NCBI RefSeq assembly: GCF_010550245.1
Contig: NZ_JAAGLU010000018.1
Span: forward strand, 124,001-188,000
Direction: 5' to 3'
Source: Streptomyces sp. SID12501
GTDB lineage: Bacteria > Actinomycetota > Actinomycetes > Streptomycetales > Streptomycetaceae
DNA length: 64,000 nucleotides
Shown here: piece by piece, positions 53,402-61,623 of the stretch
Position numbering within the stretch: the stretch's first letter is position 1
How the letters are laid out: each line of letters begins with the position of its first letter
The notes under the pieces: model-generated
Seen by the model: only the letters and a program-made list of their open reading frames with translations
Database searches by the model: none
What the model was told of the DNA's origin: nothing
Translations under genes and position numbers: made by a program

Positions 53402-54775
53402 TCAGTCGAGACCGCGGGCCCGCTTGAAGCGATCGAGCCCGTCCGGCAGGCCGACGATCGGGTCCGGGTAGTCGACGGCGGCGCGGTCCAGGCCGCGCAG
53501 TTTCCACGGCTCGTGCACCACCGCCCCTGCCAGTGGCCGCAGTTCGGACACCCAGCGGCGCACGTACACGCCGTCGGGGTCGTACCGCTTGGCCTGGGTG
53601 ACGGGGTTGAGAACCCGGTTGGGCCGTGAGTCGGTCCCGGTACCGGCCATCCACTGCCAGTTGAGCTGGTTGTTGGCGACGTCACCGTCCACCAGCAGGT
53701 CCAGGAAGTGCCGGGCGCCGACCCGCCAGTCGACGTACAGCGTCTTGGCGAGGAAGCTCGCGGTCAGCAGGCGCCCCCGGTTGTGCATCCAGCCCTCGTA
53801 CCGCAGCTGGCGCATCGCCGCGTCGACGATCGGATAGCCGGTGCGGCCCTCCTTCCACGCCTCGACGTCCTCGCGCGCTTCCGACCCCAGGCGCCAACGG
53901 TCGTTGCGGGTGCGGTAGTCGAAGACGGCCGCGTCCGGGCGGGCCGCGAGCACCTGACGGTGGAAGTCGCGCCAGGCGAGCTGCCGTACGAAGGCATCGG
54001 CGCCCGGTCCACCCGCCCGGCGGGCGCGGTGGACGAGTTCGACGGAGGAGAGGGTGCCGAAGTGCAGATGCGGGGAGAGCCGGGAGGTGACATCGCCGCC
54101 CAGGTCGTCATGACCCTCCTCGTACGTCGCGACCCCGCTGCGCAGCCACGCGGTGAGCCGCGCGCGGCCCTCGGTCTCACCGCCGCCCGCGAGCCCCTCG
54201 GAGAGGCCCGGCAGGCCGCTCCGGGACGGCAGGGGCTCGGATCCGACGCTCTCCGGCACCCGTACCGTGCGCGGCGCCCCGAGCGGCTCCCGGAGCTGCT
54301 GCTGCGACCAGTGCCGGAAGTACGGCGTGAAGACGGCAAAGTGGTCAGAGGACGCCGGGACCACGGCACCCGGGGCGACGGCGGCGGTCACCGTGTCGTG
54401 CACGTGCAGCCGTACGCCGTCCGCCTCCAGGGCGCGGCGCAGCCGGTCCTCCCGTCGGCGCGCGTGGCCGCTGACGTCGGCCGCCATGTGCACCTCGTCG
54501 GCGCCCGCCTCGGCCGCCGCCGGGCACACCTCGCCGACGAGGTCGCCGTGGCGCACGATCAGCCGTCCGCCCCGTTCGCGCAGACCGGCGTCGAGGTCGC
54601 GCAGGCAGTCGGCGAGGAAGGCCAGCCGGTTGGGTACGGCGAATCCGGCGGCGTCCACCGCCGGGTCCCGCACGAACAGCGGGACGACCCCCCGGCCGCC
54701 GTCCAGGGCGGCCCGGAGCGGCGGATGGTCGTGCAGACGGAGGTCGGCGGTGAACAGGACGACTGAGACGTTCAT
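53402..54775 (-). CDS. phr: Deoxyribodipyrimidine photolyase
   Basis: A 457-residue blue-light DNA repair enzyme of the class I type. The N-terminal antenna domain starts TADLRLHDHPPL, and the C-terminal FAD domain has the LHFGTLS, WHRQ-like, MRQLRYEGWMHNR and NWQWMAGTGTD...RVLNP motifs. A GTG at 54784 is an alternative start. Together with litR and litS it makes a light-protection unit. Convergent with litR. Confidence 0.92.
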   Translation of the reverse strand: MNVSVVLFTADLRLHDHPPLRAALDGGRGVVPLFVRDPAVDAAGFAVPNRLAFLADCLRDLDAGLRERGGRLIVRHGDLVGEVCPAAAEAGADEVHMAADVSGHARRREDRLRRALEADGVRLHVHDTVTAAVAPGAVVPASSDHFAVFTPYFRHWSQQQLREPLGAPRTVRVPESVGSEPLPSRSGLPGLSEGLAGGGETEGRARLTAWLRSGVATYEEGHDDLGGDVTSRLSPHLHFGTLSSVELVHRARRAGGPGADAFVRQLAWRDFHRQVLAARPDAAVFDYRTRNDRWRLGSEAREDVEAWKEGRTGYPIVDAAMRQLRYEGWMHNRGRLLTASFLAKTLYVDWRVGARHFLDLLVDGDVANNQLNWQWMAGTGTDSRPNRVLNPVTQAKRYDPDGVYVRRWVSELRPLAGAVVHEPWKLRGLDRAAVDYPDPIVGLPDGLDRFKRARGLD

Positions 54776-54932
54776 GGTGATCACTTCCGGGTCGGAGCCC
54801 GCATTGGATGCGCCCCTGACGGAACTCTTGTCGCCGTCGACCACCGCTTGCGCTTTCCCTCAAGGAACGAAGCAGCCCATATCAGGGTAAATCTGCCGTC
54901 ACCATCCGGCTTGCCCCTGTCCCCGGTCCGCC

Positions 54933-57137
54933 TCACCCGCCCGAAGTGAGCCGGATCAGCAGAACAGCGGGCTCGCGCGACAGTGACACCAGCAGTCCGC
55001 CCCCGTCCCCGTCCCAGACCGCCGAGCCGGCGGCCGGAGCGGACGGGTGCAGGATCTCCGCGCGGACGTCCTGGCCCGTCAAGTGCCCTATCGGCAGACG
55101 GAGTTCCGAATCACCGCCGCGGCGCCATACCGAGACGTAGGACGTACGGCCGCCCGGCACCCGCATGCCAAGGGCCAGCCACTCGTCCGTCCACCCCGGC
55201 AGACCGAGCGGCCAGAACGGCACGGCCTCCGTGAGATCGGCGCGGAGTGTCTTGTACACGGCCACCGCGTCCCCCACGAGGGCGAGCTGGCGCTCCGACA
55301 TCCGGTCCAGATGGCCGGAGAGATGGATCCGGCCGAGGAGCGCCCCGCCCAGGGTGAAGGTGATCAGGTCGTCGTCGAACCCCGGCTGCGGGTAGGCCCA
55401 GACGGCGCCCTGCTCGGGCGGGACCGCTGTGGGCGCGGCGGCGGCGATCGGCGGGCAGAGCAGGGGGTCCTGCTGGTCGCTGGTGGACTGGAGCTGGGCG
55501 ACGGCCAGCGTGGCCCCGTCCATCCGCATCCCGCCCGAGGCGCAGTTCTCGATCACCAGGCCCGGGTGCCGGTCCAGCACCTCGGAGAGCCAGTCCAGGT
55601 ATGCCTGGGCGTGGCCGAGCAGCCCGGCTCCGGGCGCGATGTCGCCGGGGGCGCAGGTTCCCGGGTCGACCACGATGTTGTAGTCCAGCTTGAGATAGCC
55701 GACGCCCCAGTCGCCGACGATGCGGTCGACCGTCTTGTCGAGGTGCGCGCGGGCGGCCGGGTGCCGCAGGTCCAGCTGGTGGCGGCCCTGTTCGGCGATG
55801 CGTACGCCGTCCCGCTGGAAGAAGGCCTCCGGCGGGAGTTCGGACGCGACGGGGCTGCGCACGCCCACGACCTCCGGCTCCAGCCACAGGCCGGGCACCA
55901 TGCCGCGCTCCCTGATCCGGTCCAGGACCGCCCGGATTCCGCCGTCGGGGAAGCGACGCGGTGAGGGCAGCCACTCCCCGACGCTGTCCCACCAGCCCTC
56001 GGTACTGTCGTCGTACCAGCCGGAGTCGATGCAGAAGTACTCGGACCCGGCCCGGGCGGCGGCGTCGATCAGCGGCAGCAGTTTCTCCGTCGTCGGGTCG
56101 CCCATCAGAGTGTTCATGTAGTCGTTGAAGACGACCGGCAGTGCGGCGTGGTCGGGGTGCGGGCGGCGTACGGCACGGCGGTACGAGGTCAGGGCGGCGA
56201 ACGTGTCGTCAAGGTTGGAACCGAGAGCCAGGACACCGGGCACGGTGGTGAGTTCGGTGCCGGGCGCGAGGCGGATCCGCCACTGGTGTTCCGCGTCCGT
56301 GGGGCCGTTCAGCGCCACATACGTGCCGTGGTCGCGCTCGCCCAGGTCCCAGCGCCAGCCGGCCGGGGACTCGATCTGCCACAACCAGGCCCGGCCGCCG
56401 TCGCGTTCGGTGAGGGCGCCCATCGCGAGGTGCCCGTCGGTGGGCCAACTGCCGCGTCCGGTCAGGGTCAGCGCCGCCCGGCTGTCGTGCTGGTGGACGT
56501 CGACGTGGATGTCGCTGACGGTGTCGCGCAGCGGCTCGAAGTGCCAACGGCACTCCGCCAGCCAGTCGTTGCGGGCGCGGTGGACGTCGAGACCGTCGGG
56601 AGAGGGGAGGGCGCCGAGCAGCAGACTGCTGACGGACTGGACGACGAGGGGCTCCTCTCCCTCGTTGCGGAGTCGGACGCGGGAGCGCAGCACCGGCAGT
56701 CCGACGGGCGAGGACAGCTCGACGAAAGCGGTCAACGCGGTCTCGGGATCGCGGAGTTCGACGGTCAGGTACGTCCAGCCGTCGGCTTCCCGGACGGAGT
56801 GGCCCCGGTGCCGCAGCCGGGCACCGAAGGCCGTACCGGTGAAGCGGGGACCCGACCAGCCGCTGCCGTGACCGAGGACGGTGAGCTCCACGAGGTGGAG
56901 GGGGGCCTCCGGGCCGGGTTCGGACGCCGATACCGATATCGATGCCGACGCCGATACCTCGGTGGGGGTCCCCCCGCCCGACGGAGGCCGGAAGTCGGGG
57001 CGGGACAGCCGGACCAGTCGCAGGACCCCGTCGGCGCCGGTGGCGAACTCGGCCTCCAGGGCCCGGTGGCCCCAGACAAAGTGCTGCTCAGTGGTGGTGC
57101 GGGGGGCCGTGCCCGCCGAATCCGACGTACCGGTCAA
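54933..57137 (-). CDS. Alpha-galactosidase (GH36)
   Basis: A 734-residue cytoplasmic GH36 enzyme. The N-terminal beta-supersandwich is followed by the catalytic barrel with YLKLDYN (nucleophile Asp), ENCASGGMRMDG and TSDQQD (acid/base Asp), and a C-terminal sheet. It hydrolyses terminal alpha-galactose from oligosaccharides such as melibiose or galactomannan fragments. The TTG start has AGGAGGGG seven bases upstream. No signal peptide, so the sugar is imported first, presumably by the divergent ABC genes. Confidence 0.93.
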   Translation of the reverse strand: MTGTSDSAGTAPRTTTEQHFVWGHRALEAEFATGADGVLRLVRLSRPDFRPPSGGGTPTEVSASASISVSASEPGPEAPLHLVELTVLGHGSGWSGPRFTGTAFGARLRHRGHSVREADGWTYLTVELRDPETALTAFVELSSPVGLPVLRSRVRLRNEGEEPLVVQSVSSLLLGALPSPDGLDVHRARNDWLAECRWHFEPLRDTVSDIHVDVHQHDSRAALTLTGRGSWPTDGHLAMGALTERDGGRAWLWQIESPAGWRWDLGERDHGTYVALNGPTDAEHQWRIRLAPGTELTTVPGVLALGSNLDDTFAALTSYRRAVRRPHPDHAALPVVFNDYMNTLMGDPTTEKLLPLIDAAARAGSEYFCIDSGWYDDSTEGWWDSVGEWLPSPRRFPDGGIRAVLDRIRERGMVPGLWLEPEVVGVRSPVASELPPEAFFQRDGVRIAEQGRHQLDLRHPAARAHLDKTVDRIVGDWGVGYLKLDYNIVVDPGTCAPGDIAPGAGLLGHAQAYLDWLSEVLDRHPGLVIENCASGGMRMDGATLAVAQLQSTSDQQDPLLCPPIAAAAPTAVPPEQGAVWAYPQPGFDDDLITFTLGGALLGRIHLSGHLDRMSERQLALVGDAVAVYKTLRADLTEAVPFWPLGLPGWTDEWLALGMRVPGGRTSYVSVWRRGGDSELRLPIGHLTGQDVRAEILHPSAPAAGSAVWDGDGGGLLVSLSREPAVLLIRLTSGG

Positions 57138-57207
57138 CGTCTTCCCCTCCTGATGGCGCCTGCGCCGACGGTCTGATTCTGCCGCGTGAATTGATGGTTA
57201 CGGTCTC

Positions 57208-57261
57208 TTGACGAGTCTCATGTGACCGGTCACAATCCTGGCATGAATGTGACCGGTCACA
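57208..57261 (+). promoter_or_regulatory. lacI promoter with duplicated operator; leaderless start
   Basis: TTGACG (57208-57213), a 17-bp spacer and CACAAT (57231-57236) form a canonical promoter whose expected start point is at or next to the ATG at 57243. The perfect palindrome TGTGACCGGTCACA occurs at 57221-57234, across the spacer and -10 box, and again at 57248-57261, inside the first codons. The sites are 27 bp centre to centre, and the region also serves the divergent alpha-galactosidase. Confidence 0.75.
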
Positions 57262-58289
57262 CAAGACGCTCAGTGAGCATCCGGGATGTCGCGACCGCGG
57301 CCGGAGTCTCCTACCAGACCGTCTCCCGGGTGATCAACAACCACCCCAGCGTCAAGCCGTCGACCCGCGACAGGGTCCTCGCCGCCATCGACGAACTGGG
57401 GTTCCGGCGCAACTCCACCGCGCTCGCTCTCGCCAGCGGACGCAGCCGTGCCGTGACCGTGCTCACCTCCAACACCACGCACTACGGCTACGCCTCGATC
57501 CTCCAGGGCATCGAGGAGGCTGCCCGCGCCGCCGCGTACAGCGTCGGGGTCGGCGTCCTCGAATCGACCGACGAAGCCGACGAGGCCGCCATCGCGGCCC
57601 AGGTGCAGCGGGCGGCGGACTCGGGCGGCGGACTGATCGTGATCGCATACGATCCGGCCGGTGTACGGGCCCTGGGTGCCGTTCCCGCCGACCTGCCGGT
57701 CGTCGGCGTGGTGGAGACCCCCGCCAGCCCGCCCGGCGACGACCGTCCCTGGGTGTGGGCGGACGACCGCGAGGCCGCCTACGAGGCGACCCGCCATCTG
57801 CTCTCCCTCGGCCACGAAACCGTGCACTACGTCGCCATCCCCTCCAGCACCCGGCGCACCAGCGCCCGAACGTCCGGCTGGCAGCAGGCGCTCCGGGAAG
57901 CCGGAGCGCCAAAACCCCGTCCCCTACAGGGGAGTTGGGGCCCGGCGGGCGGTCACTCGGCGGGTCTGGAGCTCGCGCAGGACACCGGCGTCACCGCGAT
58001 CCTGTGCGGCAACGACGACCTCGCGCTCGGGGTGATCCGCGCCCTCCACGAGACGGGCCGCTCGGTCCCCGGCGAGGTGAGCGTCGCCGGGTTCGACGAC
58101 GCCCCGCACTCCGCCTATCTCACCCCGTCGCTGACGACCGTACGCCTGGACTTCACCGGCCTCGGCCGGTCCGCGTTCGCCCTGCTGCACGGCGTGCTGG
58201 AGGAGTCCGCGCAGATCGCCCCGCACCCCGTCTCCGTACCGGAACTGGTGGTGCGGGAGAGCTCGGGGCCACCGCCCGGACGCGGCTGA
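57243..58289 (+). CDS. LacI family transcriptional repressor
   Basis: A 348-residue repressor. The HTH at about 8-55 (VSIRDVATAAGVSYQTVSRVINNHPSV) and hinge (LALASGRS) are followed by the periplasmic-binding-like ligand domain and a final VRESSG. The start at 57243 fits a leaderless transcript; a GTG at 57222 inside operator 1 or a GTG at 57249 are alternatives. It probably represses the divergent alpha-galactosidase and the downstream transport genes until an alpha-galactoside is bound. The ligand is inferred. Confidence 0.9.
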   Translation: MNVTGHTRRSVSIRDVATAAGVSYQTVSRVINNHPSVKPSTRDRVLAAIDELGFRRNSTALALASGRSRAVTVLTSNTTHYGYASILQGIEEAARAAAYSVGVGVLESTDEADEAAIAAQVQRAADSGGGLIVIAYDPAGVRALGAVPADLPVVGVVETPASPPGDDRPWVWADDREAAYEATRHLLSLGHETVHYVAIPSSTRRTSARTSGWQQALREAGAPKPRPLQGSWGPAGGHSAGLELAQDTGVTAILCGNDDLALGVIRALHETGRSVPGEVSVAGFDDAPHSAYLTPSLTTVRLDFTGLGRSAFALLHGVLEESAQIAPHPVSVPELVVRESSGPPPGRG

Positions 58290-58406
58290 ACCGGCTCCCG
58301 CTACACCTGTGCCCTTCCCCCCCACACGTGTTCCGCCCCCTCGCGCCTCCTCAGCCGTACCGCTCGACCGATTCGCCTACCTCAGCCCGTTCGCGAAAGG
58401 CCCGTC

Positions 58407-59741
58407 ATGACGAGAAGAGTCCTCCCCGCGCTGGCGTTCATATGCGCCGCCGCCCTGTCCGCCACCGCCTGCAGTGACCCCACCGCCGGCGACTCCGGTT
58501 CCTCCTCCGACTCGGGCGCCAAGCAGACGAAGGTCGACCCGACCGCCCGCCTGGACGGCGTGAAACTGACCATGTGGACCGCGCAGAACACCCTCAACGC
58601 GCCCAAGCAGGTCATCGACGCCTTCGAGAAGGCCACCGGAGCGAAGGTCGAGACGCAGGCGATCCCCGACCTTTACGAGCAGAACGTGCCGACCAAGCTT
58701 GCCTCGGGCGACAAGCCGGACCTGATGTTCTGGCAGCCGTCCATCTCCACGCTGCCCTTCATCCAGCCGAAGCAGAACCTCCTCACCCTCGACGGGGAGG
58801 AGTGGGTGTCGAAGCTGGGCGACACGGAGAAGTCGCTCGGCGTGATCGACGGCAAGCGGTACGCGGCGATCGTCACCAGCCCCGCCATGCTCGGCGTCTA
58901 CTACAACAAGGACGTCTTCAGGCAGGCCGGACTGAGCGAGGCCGACTTCCCCAAGTCGTACGACGAGCTGCTGGCCCTCGGCAGGACGGTGACGGACAAG
59001 ACCGACGCGGCCGGCTTCTACGAGGCCGGCGGCGACAAGTGGCCGCTGCAGTGGCAGATGCAGGTCCAGCTCACCGACCTGGACAAGCAGTGGTGGGCCG
59101 ACCTCAACCAGAACAAGGTGAAGTGGACCGACCCGGTCGTCGTCGGCGCCATCAAGAAGTACAAGGAGAAGCTGCTCGACGCCGGGCTCGCACAGAAGAA
59201 CTACAAGACGGGCACCTTCACCGGACAGGCCGACTCCCTCTGGAAGGGCGAGGCGGCCATGGTCCTCAACGTCACCTCCTTCCAGAGCCAGTTGCAGGCA
59301 AAGTACTCGACAGCCGAGATCGACAAGAAGATCGGCTGGTTCCCGGTCGCCAACTCCTCCGCCACCGGCCTGTACTCGCCCGACCAGACCAACGGCGTCG
59401 TCGCTTTCAAGACCGGTGACGAGAAGCGCCAGAACGCCTCCCGGCAGTTCCTGGCCTTCTGGCTCGGTCCGGACTACGCCGACTACATCAAGACGATGAA
59501 GATCCCGTCCGTGGAGCCGTCCGTGCCGACCCCCGCCGGCCTTCCCGAGGCGTCGATGGCCCAGGTCAAGGCGCTACCGACGGCCATCGGTGTCTTCCAG
59601 GCCAAGGCGATCGTCGCGCCCGACACCCACCTGTATCTCGCCGACATGCTCTACGGCAAGAAGAGTCCGCAGCAGGTCGCGCAGGCTATCCAGGACCAGT
59701 TCGCGCAGGTGGCGAAGGCCCAGGCCGCGCCCGGCTTCTAG
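58407..59741 (+). CDS. Sugar ABC transporter substrate-binding lipoprotein
   Basis: A 444-residue extracellular-binding protein of the maltose/oligosaccharide type. Signal with lipobox ATAC near residue 22 (LSATACSD). GVKLTMWTAQNT begins the mature domain, and GEAAMVLN and TNGVVAFKTGDEK are family motifs. It supplies the two downstream permeases; the ATPase is not in the window and is probably a shared MsiK-type protein. Confidence 0.92.
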   Translation: MTRRVLPALAFICAAALSATACSDPTAGDSGSSSDSGAKQTKVDPTARLDGVKLTMWTAQNTLNAPKQVIDAFEKATGAKVETQAIPDLYEQNVPTKLASGDKPDLMFWQPSISTLPFIQPKQNLLTLDGEEWVSKLGDTEKSLGVIDGKRYAAIVTSPAMLGVYYNKDVFRQAGLSEADFPKSYDELLALGRTVTDKTDAAGFYEAGGDKWPLQWQMQVQLTDLDKQWWADLNQNKVKWTDPVVVGAIKKYKEKLLDAGLAQKNYKTGTFTGQADSLWKGEAAMVLNVTSFQSQLQAKYSTAEIDKKIGWFPVANSSATGLYSPDQTNGVVAFKTGDEKRQNASRQFLAFWLGPDYADYIKTMKIPSVEPSVPTPAGLPEASMAQVKALPTAIGVFQAKAIVAPDTHLYLADMLYGKKSPQQVAQAIQDQFAQVAKAQAAPGF

Positions 59742-59790
59742 TCGACCTCCGCACCGGCCTCCGGACCGACCGACTGGCAAGGATCTCCCG

Positions 59791-60720
59791 ATGGCGGACA
59801 CGGCCATACGCACGCGCACGCAGAAACCGGCGCCCGCCAAGGGCCGGGGCGGAAAGGCGGGACGGCTGCCCCGCGCCGCCGTCCATCACCCCTGGTGGTT
59901 CGCCCTCCCCGCGATCGTCGTCTTCGCGGCCTTCTTCCTGGTGCCGAACCTGCTCAACTTCTACTACCCGTTCACCAACTGGTCCTCGTACCACCCGGAC
60001 ATCGCCTTCACCGGCCTCGACAACTTCACGACCATCGCGCACGACGGCTCGCTGCTGCGGGCGATCCGCACGACCCTGCTCTACGCCCTGCTGGCGGCCG
60101 TCTTCCAGAACGGCTTCGGGCTGGGGCTGGCCCTGCTGCTGGAGGCGGACAGCCGGTTCAACCGGTTCTTCCGCGCCGTCTTCTTCCTGCCGGTGCTCAT
60201 CTCCGCGCTCGCCACCGGCTACATCTTCCAGTCCCTGTTCAACCAGGACGGCGCCGTCAACGGCCTGCTCGGTACGGACATCCCGTGGCTCGGCTCGACG
60301 TCCTGGACGCTGGTCCTGGTCACCGTCATCCACGGTTGGAAGTGGATGGGCCTGTCGATGCTGATCTATCTCGCCGGCCTCAAGGGCATCCCCGGCGAGA
60401 TGCTGGAGGCCGCGAAGTGCGACGGCGCCGGGCCGTGGCGGACCTTCTGGTCGGTGCGCTGGCCGATGCTGGCGCCCGCCCTCACGTTCAACGTCACCAC
60501 GGCGCTGATCGGCTCGATGAACACCTTCGACATCGTGCAGGCCACGACGGGCGGCGGGCCCGCGGGCTCCACCGAGGTCTTCAACATCTACATGTTCCGG
60601 ATCTTCGGACAGGGCCTGTACGCCCAGGCCTCCGCGATGAGCCTCGTCCTCTTCCTGGTCGTGGTCGCCGTCGCGATCCCCCTCGTCATCGGACTGCGCC
60701 GAAGGGAGCAGCTTCTGTGA
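59791..60720 (+). CDS. Sugar ABC transporter permease (MalF-like)
   Basis: A 309-residue permease with six predicted helices. The EAA motif is present as EMLEAAKCDGAGPWRTFWSV (residues about 205-225). AAGGA precedes the ATG. Coupled by GTGA overlap to the second permease. Confidence 0.92.
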   Translation: MADTAIRTRTQKPAPAKGRGGKAGRLPRAAVHHPWWFALPAIVVFAAFFLVPNLLNFYYPFTNWSSYHPDIAFTGLDNFTTIAHDGSLLRAIRTTLLYALLAAVFQNGFGLGLALLLEADSRFNRFFRAVFFLPVLISALATGYIFQSLFNQDGAVNGLLGTDIPWLGSTSWTLVLVTVIHGWKWMGLSMLIYLAGLKGIPGEMLEAAKCDGAGPWRTFWSVRWPMLAPALTFNVTTALIGSMNTFDIVQATTGGGPAGSTEVFNIYMFRIFGQGLYAQASAMSLVLFLVVVAVAIPLVIGLRRREQLL

Positions 60721-61607
60721 GCACCGCCGTGAATCCCGCGTCCGCCGCGCGTCGTACATCCACCGTCCGGCGCTCGTCCGACGTCAATCCCGCCTGGCGG
60801 TACGGCCGTCCGGCGCTCGTCCTGCTGATCGCCGGGCTCGCCGTCGGCGTGCCGCTGTGGCTGGTCGCCGTCACCTCCGCCAAGCCGCAGGCCGAGGCGA
60901 TCACCCCGAACCTGGACCTGCCACGGCACTGGCAGCCGGGCAGCAACTACGAAGAGGCCGTCAACCAGGGCGAAATGCTGCACGGCTTCCTCAACTCCCT
61001 GCTCGTCGTGGTGCCTTCGGTCGCCCTCGTGCTCATCCTGGGGGCCGGCGCCGCCTGGGTCTTCGCCCGCCGCAAGTCGAAGCTGGTCTCGGCGGCGTAC
61101 GCGCTCTGCATCAGCGGACTGCTGCTGCCGCCCGCCGTCATCACCATCGTCATGGAGCTGCGGCAACTGGGGCTCGCGGGCACCCGGCCCGGGATGATCG
61201 CCGTCTACACCGGGATGTACCTGTCCACGTCGGTCTTCTTCATGACCGGCTTCATCCGGGCCATCCCGGTGGAGCTGGAGGAGGCCGCGCGGATGGACGG
61301 CGCGTCGCCGTTGCGGATCTTCCGGCAGATCATCCTCCCGCTGCTCAGGCCGGTCATCGCCACCGCGACGATCATGGTGATGCTCTACGCCTGGAGCGAC
61401 ATCTTCTACGCCTTCTTCGTCCTCGGCGGCGGAGAGAAGGCGACCCTGCCGCTCAACCTCTACAAGGTCGCGAGCGCCCAGCTGTACCTCAACAACTGGC
61501 ATCTCGTCTTCGCGTACGTCGTGGTGATGAGCCTGCCCATGGTCGCCATCTTCCTGGTGGCCCAGCGAAAGATCGTGTCCGGAATCACCAGTGGAGCCGT
61601 CAAATGA
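60717..61607 (+). CDS. Sugar ABC transporter permease (MalG-like)
   Basis: A 296-residue permease with six predicted helices. The EAA motif reads ELEEAARMDGASPLRIFRQI (about 183-203), and the C-terminus has the usual ...VSGITSGAVK. The GTG start overlaps the preceding stop. Forms a heterodimer with the first permease. Confidence 0.92.
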   Translation: MSTAVNPASAARRTSTVRRSSDVNPAWRYGRPALVLLIAGLAVGVPLWLVAVTSAKPQAEAITPNLDLPRHWQPGSNYEEAVNQGEMLHGFLNSLLVVVPSVALVLILGAGAAWVFARRKSKLVSAAYALCISGLLLPPAVITIVMELRQLGLAGTRPGMIAVYTGMYLSTSVFFMTGFIRAIPVELEEAARMDGASPLRIFRQIILPLLRPVIATATIMVMLYAWSDIFYAFFVLGGGEKATLPLNLYKVASAQLYLNNWHLVFAYVVVMSLPMVAIFLVAQRKIVSGITSGAVK

Positions 61608-61623
61608 CCGGAGGTCCCTCAGC

